A stretch of 64,000 bases of DNA from Lithodes maja. Its lineage: Eukaryota > Arthropoda > Malacostraca > Decapoda > Lithodidae. Under the pieces are notes generated by a model. That model was not told the origin of the DNA, ran no database searches, and saw only the letters and a list, made by a program, of their open reading frames with translations. The DNA lies in assembly GCA_037953745.1 (NCBI GenBank), contig JBAKBP010003083.1, positions 1 to 64,000 on the forward strand. Reading direction: 5' to 3'. How positions within the stretch are numbered: position 1 is the first letter of the stretch; each line of letters opens with the position of its first letter. Shown in pieces: positions 56,406 through 64,000 of the stretch. A program made the translations under genes and the position numbers.

Positions 56406-56649
56406 TTAATTAATTTCATTGAGGGTGTTTGGTGTTGTGGTGAAATTAATAAATATAGATTATTAGTAGGTTCAGGGATATTTCGTCGCGAGGCCGGTCT
56501 ATATGATCTGTGCCCCATGAATATTCTTTCCTCTCACTTAAACATTAGGCTACCATAGCGCGGTTGGGAGTATGAACATGATAGATTAATATCCAGTATT
56601 CGAGAATGGATAATAAGTCATAGGCGTGTGCATAAACCTTTAAACCGTC

Positions 56650-56716
56650 CTGGTGGTGTAATGGTTAAGGTGGCAAAAATCTGTGTGTGATAACCCGGGT
56701 TCGAATCCCGGCGGAT
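56650..56716 (+). other. tRNA-like pol III promoter block in the satellite unit
   Basis: The A-box TGGTGTAATGG and a perfect B-box GGTTCGAATCC are 44 nt apart. The T-arm CCGGG-TTCGAAT-CCCGG pairs perfectly. The acceptor arm does not pair, so this is tRNA-derived, not a working tRNA. Later units at 56992-57060 and 60768-60834 keep both boxes with one T-stem mismatch. Confidence 0.65.
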
Positions 56717-57289
56717 CATATATACTTTAATTAATTTCATTGAGGGTGTTTGGTGTTGTGGTGAAATTAATAAATATAAATATGATGTTGTGAGTGAAAT
56801 TAATAAATAAGATTATTCCTAAAGGTTCACTTACATTTGATGGCGAGGTCGGTCCTTGGATATCTGTGCCCCATATAATAAGACATTAGGCTATTCATTG
56901 TGAAGTTGGGTTTGAGTACATGATTAGGCTGATATTCAGTATTCGATAAATGAATATAAAATCGTAGCCATGTACTTAATCTTCAACTGTCTTAATGGTG
57001 TAATGGTTTGAATATTTATAAGGTCTGTATGTGGTAACCCAGGTTCGAATCCCGGATGGAGCACATGCTTTCATTAATTTCATTGGGTGGTGTTTGGTGT
57101 TCTGAGTGCAATTATTATATTAGATAATTCCTAAAGGTTCAGGTACATTTGATAGCGAGGTCGGTCCTTAGAGATTTGTGTCCCATATAATGTGCCTTCC
57201 TTTCACTTAAAACATTAGGCAGTTGGGTTTGTGTACATGGTTAGATTGATATCCAGTATTCGATAAATGTATATACAATCGTAGTTATG

Positions 57290-58328
57290 CCGGGACGTGG
57301 CACAACTGATGCTATCTTCATTTTTAGGCAACTGCAAGAGAGGTTCGTAGAGAAAAACAGGGAGTTATACCTAGTTTTTGTAGATCTGGAGAAGGACTTC
57401 GACCAGGTGCCCAGGGAAGTAATGCAGTGTGCTATGAGAAAACTTGGAGTAGAAGAGTGGCTAGTATGCATTATAATGAGAATGTATGAGGGGTCATGGC
57501 CAGCACTTAGAGTGAATGGGAGCCTGAGCGAAGAATTCCGAGTGAAAGTTGGTGTTCACCAAGGTTTAGTGCTGAGCCCATTACTGTTTGTTTTGTTCCT
57601 GGAGGCTCTTTCAAGGGACTTTATTACAGGACTCCCATGGGAGCTGTTATATGCAGATGATCTAGTTCTTGTCGCAGCTAGTGCGCAGGAAGCAGAGGCA
57701 AAGTTCAAAAGAGGGAGGGAGGGTATGGCAAGTAAGGGTCTAAGAGTTAACATAGATAAAACAAAGGTCATGATTAGTGGAGTAGGGCATGGAGCTATGG
57801 AAGGAAGGAAGCGGCGACTATCCATGCGCAGTGTGTGGGAAGAGGGTGGGAAGTAACTCGATTCAATGTTGTGTCTTTAGTGATTGGGTACACAAGAGAT
57901 GTAGTGGAGGTAGAGGGTCTTTGACAAGAATCATAGACTTTGAATGTGCAGTGTGCAAGGTAGATCTTCTGTTAAATGATCTACCTGTTCGCATTGATTT
58001 CGATAGTGTAACGCTGGAGTGTGTGAATATGTTCTACATGAGCGATAAGGAGGTGGCACTGAAGCTCTGGCTCCATTGATAGAGTCAGAAGAGGCTGGGG
58101 AAAGTTAGAGACCTCCTGACCATGAGAGGGCTCCCACCCAACCTTAAAATAAAGGTGTATTCCTCGTGTGTTAGGAGCGCGATGACCTATGCCTCGTAGA
58201 CGTGGCCGGTTAAAGCTGAGGATATCAATATAATGGAATGGAATGAGAAGAGAATGGTGAGATGGATATGTGGAGTTAATCTCAGGGACGGGGTACCGAG
58301 CGAGGAATTAGGAAGGCATCTGGGCATT
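57290..58328 (+). pseudogene. LINE E reverse transcriptase and PHD-like zinc finger
   Basis: RT: VDLEKDFDQVPREV (motif A) near 57380, KVGVHQGLVLSPLLFVLF (motif B) near 57547, LLYADDLVLVAA (motif C) near 57646, KGLRVNIDKTKVM near 57740. After a frameshift near 57800, CAVCGKRVGSNSIQCC, DWVHKRCSG and FECAVC form a PHD/RING-like Cys-His cluster, then a thumb-like region (TMRGLPPNLKIKVYSSCVRSAM) with a stop near 58197, and RMVRWICGVNLRDGVPSEELGRHLGI before the D2 insertion. Confidence 0.8.
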
Positions 58329-60310
58329 AATACTAAGAAGGCGTACGGTTCGGACGGTGTTCCTCCTGTTGTACTCAAAAACTATGCTTCCGTGCTGACT
58401 CCCTGCCTAGGCAAACTCTTTCGTCTCTGTCTCTCCTCTAACGTCTTCCCTTCTTACTGGAAGTTTGGTCTCATTCAACCTGTCCCAAAGAAAGGTGACT
58501 GTTCTTAACCCTCCAACTATCGTCCAATTTCTCTCATCTCTTGTATCTCTAAAGTTTTTGAAACTATTCTTGCTTTCAAATTTCTTAAGCATTTCTCTTC
58601 TCATAGTTTACTCTCAGATCGCCAGTATTGCTTCATTGAAGGTCGCTCTACTGGTGATCTTTTTTCATATCTTACTAACTGTTGATCCTCCTCCTTTTGG
58701 GACTTCGGTGAGACCTTATCTGTTGCACTAGACATATCGAAGACCTTCGACAGAGTCTGGCACAAATCTTTAATGTCTAAACTACCCTCCATCGGTTTCT
58801 ATCCCTCCATCTGTGCCTTTGTCTCTAATTTCCTTTCCTCCCATTCCATAGCTGCGGTTGTGGATGGCCATCGCTCACTTCCTCATCCTATCAACTCTGG
58901 TGTTCCTCAGGGCTCTGTCCTATCTCCCATTCGCTTTCTAATTTTTATAAATGATCTTCTCAACTGTACCTCCAGTCCCATCCATTCATACGCAGACGAC
59001 TCTACCGTACACTACTCAATTAGATTTCCTGAATGCCCCCGTCAGCAATCCCTCAAAGACAAACGTAATGAAGCCATGCAACACTTATCTTCTGATCTAA
59101 CTACTATTTCCAATTGGGGCAGAGAAAACCTTGTTACCTTTAGTCCTTCCAAAACCCAATTCCTTCATCTTACTACCCGTTCAGAACTCTCAGAGGACTA
59201 GCCTATCCCTTACACTTCAACAATACAAAAATCAATCCTTCATCTTCTCTCAATATTCTTGGTGTCTCTTTTTTCTTCTGCTCCCATTGAAAGGACCAGC
59301 TTACCAGTCTTACTAAGGCAGCCTCTCAGAAGCCGGGTGTGCTCAACCACCTCAAGGGGTTGTTGTTGTTCCCCAGGCTGCCCGGCCGAACAGCCCCAAG
59401 GCCCCGAGCAAGGCCAAGGCCATAACCGAGCGCCCCCACAGAACCCTCCCTGCCTACCACAATAAAGCCTAGGTGACTGAAGCCACTCCATGGCGGGGAG
59501 CTGAGGAGGGTGCGGAAACACCCGGGAAACCAAAGCGCCACCCAGGGCCCTCTGCCCCTCAGCAATTATGAAGAGAAAGTTGAGGGGCAAAGGAAAAATG
59601 TGACGCTTTGGCTTCCAATCTTGGTAGATCCACGGAAGAGACGTCATCACTTGAGATCTAGAATATATACAAGTAAAAGGAGCAGTCGGAGTAAGCTATG
59701 GGTATGGCAGAGATTGCGCAGTTCTCACTCTGATAGACCAGCCCATCACCACATGACTAGAACCCAATCCTCTCAGCATCAGCTAGGAAAGGCCAGACAA
59801 ACCGCCTTTGGCGGGGGGATAGCTTCCCTATTTCAACCCCTTTCGGAGTTGGGCACCCGCCAAGGGTGCCCCTCAAGGGGTTCTTTACCCTGCACAGCGT
59901 CTTGCTCTGTACAGGAGCACAGTGCGTCCTTGTATTGAGTATTGTTCACATGTGTGGGGAGGATCCTCTCACACCGCACTCCTAGACAAAGTAGAAAGGA
60001 AAGCCTTTCGTATCATTAACTCCCGCCTACTCACCAACTCTCTGTAATCTCTCTCTCTCTTCGCAGCAATGTTGCATCTCTCTCACTATTCTATCGCTAC
60101 TATAATAATCAATGTTCCTCATAGCTTTCCCAGTGTATACCACCTCCTCTACGTAGGGTATGTAGTACCCGTCTTGCAACACAATCCCACCCCTACTCTG
60201 TGCAACTCTCCAACCCATGAGTGAAATGTTATTCTCAGACTCTCTTCGATTCAACTGTTGAGCTCTGGAACTTTCTCTCTCCCAGAATCAGTCTTTCCTT
60301 CTTCCTATGA
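58329..60310 (+). pseudogene. LINE D2 reverse transcriptase ORF (multiple breaks)
   Basis: RT entry GSDGVPPVVLKN, QPVPKKGDCS, then TAA 58506-58508 followed in frame by PSNYRPISLIS and LLSDRQYCF. Next ALDISKTFDRVWHKSL (motif A; Ala to Thr), HSIAAVVDGHRSLPHP, GVPQGSVLSPIRFLIF (motif B) and YADDSTVHYS (motif C). The C-terminal region continues to 59340, is interrupted by the SINE, and resumes at 59883 (LALYRSTVRP-like in shifted frames). The in-frame TAA is shared with D3. Confidence 0.8.
59362..59870 (-). mobile_element. SINE-like element, copy 2 (more complete 5' end)
   Basis: 12-bp duplication CCTCAAGGGGTT at 59350-59361 and 59871-59882. On the minus strand the 5' end reads GGCACCCTTGGCGGGTGCC (a 7-bp stem), then CAACTCC-GAAA-GGGGTTG (a second stem with a GAAA loop), a unique body, and the LINE A-type 3' tail ending (CAA)n. 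Inserted in the C-terminal coding region of LINE D2. Confidence 0.8.
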
Positions 60311-60458
60311 CTCACATTGCTTCAAACTCCGTGTGTCAAGGCATTTTGGCTCGAACGTCCCTTGATTTTGGCCGTCACTCTTTCAACTCTGAGGGAGGCA
60401 CTCGTTGCAGGCAGTTCTGCCTTTTTTTCTCCCCCACTCACATAAAAAAAAAAAAAAA

Positions 60459-60750
60459 GGAGTGTTGGTGAAGTGATGCGCAAGAACCGACTTGGTTAGT
60501 TTGGACAGTGGAGAGAATAGATGATAAGAACTGGGTGAAGAAATGCCGGACTGTGAATGTGGCGGGAGCTGCGCGTAAGGGTAGACCTAAAATAACGTGG
60601 AATCAGGTACTCCGGTCCGATTTCAAAATACAGAACTTGACAACAGAGGCAGTCCTTGACAGGGCCACCTGGAAAGCCGCCATTTAGGACTTGAGCCTGT
60701 AACCACATTCTCTGTGGACTAACGGTCTTTAAATTGTATGTATGTATGTA
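60459..60750 (+). pseudogene. LINE E ORF C-terminus and tail
   Basis: In two frames: GEVMRKNRLG, then VERIDDKNWVKKCRTVNVAG and DRATWKAAI to a stop near 60686. This is the conserved end of this RTE-like ORF. A short 3' UTR runs into (TGTA)n. Confidence 0.75.
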
Positions 60751-61032
60751 CTAAATCTTTAACTGTTTTAATGGTGTAATGGTTTGAGCGTTTAAGATTT
60801 TGATGTCTTAACCCAGGTTCGAATCCCGGGTGGAGCAAATGTTTTTTTAATTTCATTGGGTGGTGTTTGGTGTTGTGAGTGAAATTAATGTATTAGATTA
60901 TTCCTAAAGGTTCAGGTACATTTGATAGCGAGGTCGGTCCTTAGAGATCTGTGCCCCATATAATGTGCCTTTCTTTCACTTAAAACAATAGGCTATTCAG
61001 TCTGCAGTTGGGTGTGAGTACATGACTAGATT

Positions 61033-62881
61033 TGTTTTTTGTCTGTGAGTGAGGGAGGCAAAAGGCAAAACGGCCTGTAGCGAGTGCCTCCCCCAGAGTT
61101 GAAAGAGTGACAGGGCCAAAATCAAGGGACGTTTGAGCCAAAATGCCTGGACACAAGGAGTTTGAAGCAATTTAACTCATAGGAAGAGGGAAAGACTGAT
61201 TCTGGGAGAGTTCCAGAGCTCAACTGTTGAATAGAAGAAAGACTGAGAATAAGGTTTCACTCTTCGGTTGGAGAGTTGCAGAGTAGGGGTGGGATTATGT
61301 TGCAAGATGGGTGCTACGTGATCTACGAAAAGGGGGTGGAATGCACTGAGAGAGCTCTGAGGAATACTGATTATTGTAATAGCGGTAGAATAGTGAGAGA
61401 GATGCAACATTGCGGCGAAGAGACAGAGACTGCAGAGAATTGGTGAGTGGACATGAGATAATGGGATGGAAGGATTTCTTTTCTACTTTGTCTAGAAGTG
61501 CTGTGTGAGACGATGCTCCCGTCACGTCTGAACAATACTTAATACATGGACGCACTGTGCCACTGTACAGAGCTAGAAGCTGCGCAGGGGTAAATTACTC
61601 CTGGAGGCGGCTGAGCACACCCCGCTTCTGGGAAGCTGTTTTTAGCAAGAGTGGTAATATAATCTTTCCAAGAGAGATCAGATGAAAATGAGATACCAAG
61701 AATTATTAAGAGAAGATGAAGGGTTAATTTCTATGTTGATGAAGAGTAGGTCATAGTTTTCTGGAAGGGGGCTACGAGTAGACAGATGGAGACATTGAGT
61801 TTTGGAAGCATTGAAAGTAACAAGGTTTTTTCTGCCCTTATTAGAGATATTAGAGAGATCAGAAGATAGGTGTTTTATGGCCTACGTACATGAGTTTTAG
61901 AGTTCCTGCTGTGAATAATTTTGTGGAAGGCTAGTTGAATAGTGTAATGTTGAGTCGTCAGCATATGAGTGAATGGGGCTGGTGGTGCAGTTGAGAAGGT
62001 CGTTAATGAATAATAGAAAGAGAATTGGAGATAGGACAGAACCCTGAGGAACACTGGAGTTGATAGGTTGAGGAAGTGAACGATGGCCGTCCACAACTGC
62101 AGCTATGGAATGGCCGGAAAGAAAATTAGAGACAAAGGCACAGATGGGGGGATAGAAACCATAGGAGGGTAGTTTGAAAATAAGGGATTTGTGCCAGACT
62201 CTATCGAAGGCCTTCGATATGTCTAGCGCAACAGAAAAAGTCTCACCGAAGTCCTGAATGGTGGATGACCAAGAGTTAGTAAGATAAGAAAGAAGATCCC
62301 CATTAGAGCGTCCATACTGGCAGTCTGAGAGTAGGTTATGGGAAAATAAATGCTTAAGAAATATTGAGGCAAAGAATAGTTTCAAAAACTTCAGAGATGC
62401 AAGAAATGAGAGCAATTGGACGATAGTTGAAGGGTTAAGAGTGGTCACCCTTCTTTGGTACAGGTTGAATGAGAGCAAACTTCCAGCAAGGAAATATGTT
62501 AGAGGAGATACAGAGACAGAAGAGTTTGCCTAGGCAGGGAGTCAGCACGGAAGCACAGTTTTTGAGTACAATAGGAGGAACACCGTCCGGTCCGAACGCC
62601 TTCTTAGTATTAAGCCCAGAAAGGGCGGAAAGTACATCCTTGGAAGAGATTATGATGTTAGGCAGTAAGAGAGAAGGGTGGAGAGGGAGGAATGGCACTG
62701 GAATCATCCAAAGTGGAGTTTTTAGTGAAAGTTTTAACGAAGAATTCAGCGTTGTCAGAGGAAGAAGTGACGATGGTGCTGTCGGAATGGAAAAGAGGAG
62801 GGAAAGACGAAGAAGAAAAAATTGTTGGAGAGGTTTTAGGCTAGATGCTAGAAGGCTTGGGAAGAGCTAGAGTTGGATAGT
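61033..62881 (-). mobile_element. LINE D3, minus strand, inserted in the satellite
   Basis: 6-bp duplication TAGATT at 61027-61032 and 62882-62887. Joining the flanks restores the satellite unit (..CATGATTAGATTGATATCC..). The sense strand ends CACAGACAAAAAAC, a short A-rich end. Starts upstream of the RT, thus longer at the 5' side than D2. Confidence 0.85.
61177..62881 (-). pseudogene. LINE D3 reverse transcriptase ORF
   Basis: Sense order: linker with DNAEFFVKTFTKNS near 62740, KKAFGPDGVPPIVLKN, QPVPKKGDHS then TAA (62437-62435) and, in the same frame, PFNYRPIALIS. A frameshift follows, then LLSDCQYG, ALDISKAFDRVWHKSL (motif A), HSIAAVVDGHRSLPQP, VPQGSVLSPILFLLF (motif B) and YADDSTLHYS (motif C). 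A C-terminal region in further frames has SLRRNVASLSLFYRYYNN and YSQSFFYSTVELWNS. It shares its stop codon with D2. Confidence 0.82.
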
Positions 62882-63000
62882 TAGATTGATATCCAGTACT
62901 TGATATCCAGTACTTGATATCCAGTATTTGATAAATGTATATAAAATCGTAGTCATGTACTTAATCTTTAACTGTCTTGATGGTGTAATGGTTTGAGTAT

Positions 63001-63300
63001 TTAATCCCTCCGACCCCAGGGACGCACGTTATGCGTCACCTATATATGTATGTAACCCACAGTACTAGCGACGCAATGTATATGACCTCCTTAATTACGC
63101 TTGTCCTATGGCACCGAGAGGGTTCAAGTTTGTATGGGAACTACTTTAGGATCCCACAAAACAATCCCGATGGTTCTCTAAGAGGGGTTACAATACCCAG
63201 GGTGAAGGTTGTTAGAGATTTTGTTTTGCCATTAAGTTGTTCATATAATGTTGAATGTATTATATGGGATTATGACGTCTGGCAATAGATAGACAGATAA
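63001..63300. mobile_element. MITE4: TTAA-bounded relative of MITE3 (partial or longer element)
   Basis: A satellite unit breaks at TTAA 63001-63004, and the following sequence TTAATCCCTCCGACCCCAGG...GACGC...ACGTTATGCGTC, then TATGGCAC.GAGAGGGTTCA and TATGGGAACT, matches MITE3 in reverse orientation for about 180 bp. The other end was not found; it may be truncated, or a longer element that runs past the window. Confidence 0.55.
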
Positions 63301-64000
63301 AAAGATAATAATTATTATTTAGTGTTATTTTGTATAAATGTGTTTAATATATGTTTAATTATTTCCTGTATTTATTTAAACCCCGCAAGATATTTATGAT
63401 CAAACTATGTCCATGAGATGGGGGGGTTATGACATTTATAAAAGACAGCCCATATTTTATTATATTTCAAAGGGGTCATAATTAATATAATATTGTAATT
63501 TATTCTGAATTTGTTGTATCCGGTAAAGTATAATCACCCCCTAATAAATTCGTAACCACAAGCTGATTTTAAGTATGGAAATCTAAATAGTATGATCGAT
63601 TTGCAAGATTAATTTGCTACAAAACCGTTAAGTGAGCACATGAGTAAAAGGGGAGTTAGTTGCTTTTTTGGACTCTCTTCTCCTTCATGCTTAGCCCCAT
63701 TAGTTTTGAGATTTCAAGACGTTCGCCCATAAATGTGTCGATTATAAGACCTTTCGCCCCATTTATGTTGTTATAAAAAACAAAACCTTTCTGGCCATTT
63801 AGGTGTCGATTTTTTCCTGGCGAGCCTGTAATTTTGGAAGAAACGGCCTTCGGCCTGGACATTTTTCTATCGAAAGTATGTACAAATTTATCTCGAAGAG
63901 GGATCTTGAGGATGTTTTTTTAAGTTTTGATGGAGGTCTAGGGAGAAAACTAAAATAACAATTCATGATAAAAAAAATAAAAATAAATAAATACCATCTA
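63301..64000. other. No gene recognised; AT-rich
   Basis: Short frames only. A near-inverted motif ACGTTCGCCC / CTTTCGCCCC and an A-rich end are noted. Nothing assignable. Confidence 0.5.

Larger units (their letters stand above)
58329..60458 (+). mobile_element. LINE D2, 5'-truncated, inserted in LINE E
   Basis: Begins inside the RT entry (KKAYGSDGVPP) and ends with A15 at 60444-60458. E resumes at once. No obvious target duplication beyond a few bases. Contains SINE copy 2 at 59362-59870 within the C-terminal ORF region. Confidence 0.8.
57290..60750 (+). mobile_element. LINE E (RTE-like), 5'-truncated, interrupted by LINE D2
   Basis: E sequence at 57290-58328 and 60459-60750. It starts in the RT fingers (PGRGTTDAIF) and ends with a (TGTA)n-type tail GTATGTATGTATG. 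Both sides join the satellite at a TATG (...GTAGTTATG / TACTAAATC...), matching the uninterrupted unit near 56970. The element has been split by D2 after LGI codons. Confidence 0.8.
55931..63000. repeat. Satellite of roughly 310-340-bp units with a tRNA-like block, interrupted by mobile elements
   Basis: Unit landmarks: the TGGTGTAATGG A-box at 56654, 56996, 60772 and 62981; GGTTCGAATCC B-box at 56698, 57042 and 60816; a TTAATTTCATTG...GGTGTTTGGTGTT block; and a GATATCCAGTATT..GATAAATG block. The interval between the first two A-boxes is 342 bp, and about 311 bp and 321 bp for later units once inserted elements are removed. Insertions are MITE3, LINE E (with D2 and SINE copy 2), LINE D3 and a fifth TTAA element. 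A 16-bp subrepeat GATATCCAGTACTT occurs three times at 62889-62932. Confidence 0.8.

Noticed and set aside
56650..56716. Functional tRNA gene
   Set aside because: A- and B-boxes and the T-arm are good, but the acceptor stem does not pair and the anticodon arm is not convincing.
1..64000. Bacterial features (operons, Shine-Dalgarno sites, CRISPR, rho-independent terminators)
   Set aside because: All recognisable coding is eukaryotic retroelement sequence, and repeats are microsatellites or transposon-derived.

Overview
The window is a dense pile of transposable elements in a eukaryotic, most likely arthropod (possibly decapod crustacean), genome. I find no operons, rRNA genes, CRISPR arrays or convincing host genes. 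The organism call is an inference from element content only: CR1 with an esterase-type ORF1, BEL/Pao, Ty3/gypsy elements, an RTE-like LINE with a PHD-like finger, TTAA-flanked MITE-like insertions, AT-rich spacers and (TA)n/(CA)n microsatellites. Almost every reading frame belongs to a retroelement and is broken, so 'pseudogene' here means a decayed retroelement ORF.

Layout. (1) 1-6600: a plus-strand non-LTR retrotransposon with ORF1 (three zinc knuckles) and ORF2 (endonuclease plus RT, one in-frame stop). It is followed, before the A-rich tail, by a reading frame with a Y-box-type cold-shock domain. (2) 6600-9418: no gene. (3) 9419-28149: one 5'-truncated LINE ('A', about 2.75 kb of its own sequence, 11-bp target duplication) blown up to 18.7 kb by serial insertions. 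These are a Jockey/L2-like LINE 'B' that itself holds a CR1 fragment; a Ty3/gypsy element 'G1' (minus strand, 1.87-kb LTRs) with a 629-bp TTAA-flanked insertion in one LTR; a 5'-truncated minus-strand LINE 'H'; and a 423-bp TTAA-flanked insertion. Each junction can be closed in silico through a target duplication, and A's reading frame resumes across each one. (4) 28150-37798: AT-rich spacer, a VNTR-like array built from an RT C-terminus, a SINE-like element whose 3' tail matches LINE A, a three-copy 270-bp tandem repeat, and decayed LINE 'D' fragments.

(5) 37799-55186: a Ty3/gypsy element 'G2' (plus strand). A CR1 element (minus) sits in its gag and a BEL/Pao element (minus) sits between gag and protease. 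The BEL/Pao element has its two long terminal repeats in inverted rather than direct orientation. (6) 55187-63300: a satellite of roughly 310-340-bp units, each with a tRNA-like pol III promoter. It is interrupted by a TTAA MITE, an RTE-like LINE 'E' (holding LINE D2, which holds a second SINE copy), LINE D3 on the minus strand, and a further TTAA element. (7) 63300-64000: AT-rich, nothing recognised.

How the parts work together. LINE A's 3' end is shared with the two SINE-like copies, which suggests a LINE/SINE partnership. G1 and G2 belong to one lineage: same primer-binding site, same gag architecture, and integrase upstream of reverse transcriptase, the Gmr1-like domain order. G1 has almost identical LTRs but wrecked coding sequence, suggesting recent mobilisation in trans. 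The strongest candidates for something undescribed are the inverted-LTR BEL/Pao element, the Gmr1-type domain order in a probable arthropod, and the cold-shock-domain ORF attached to a LINE.
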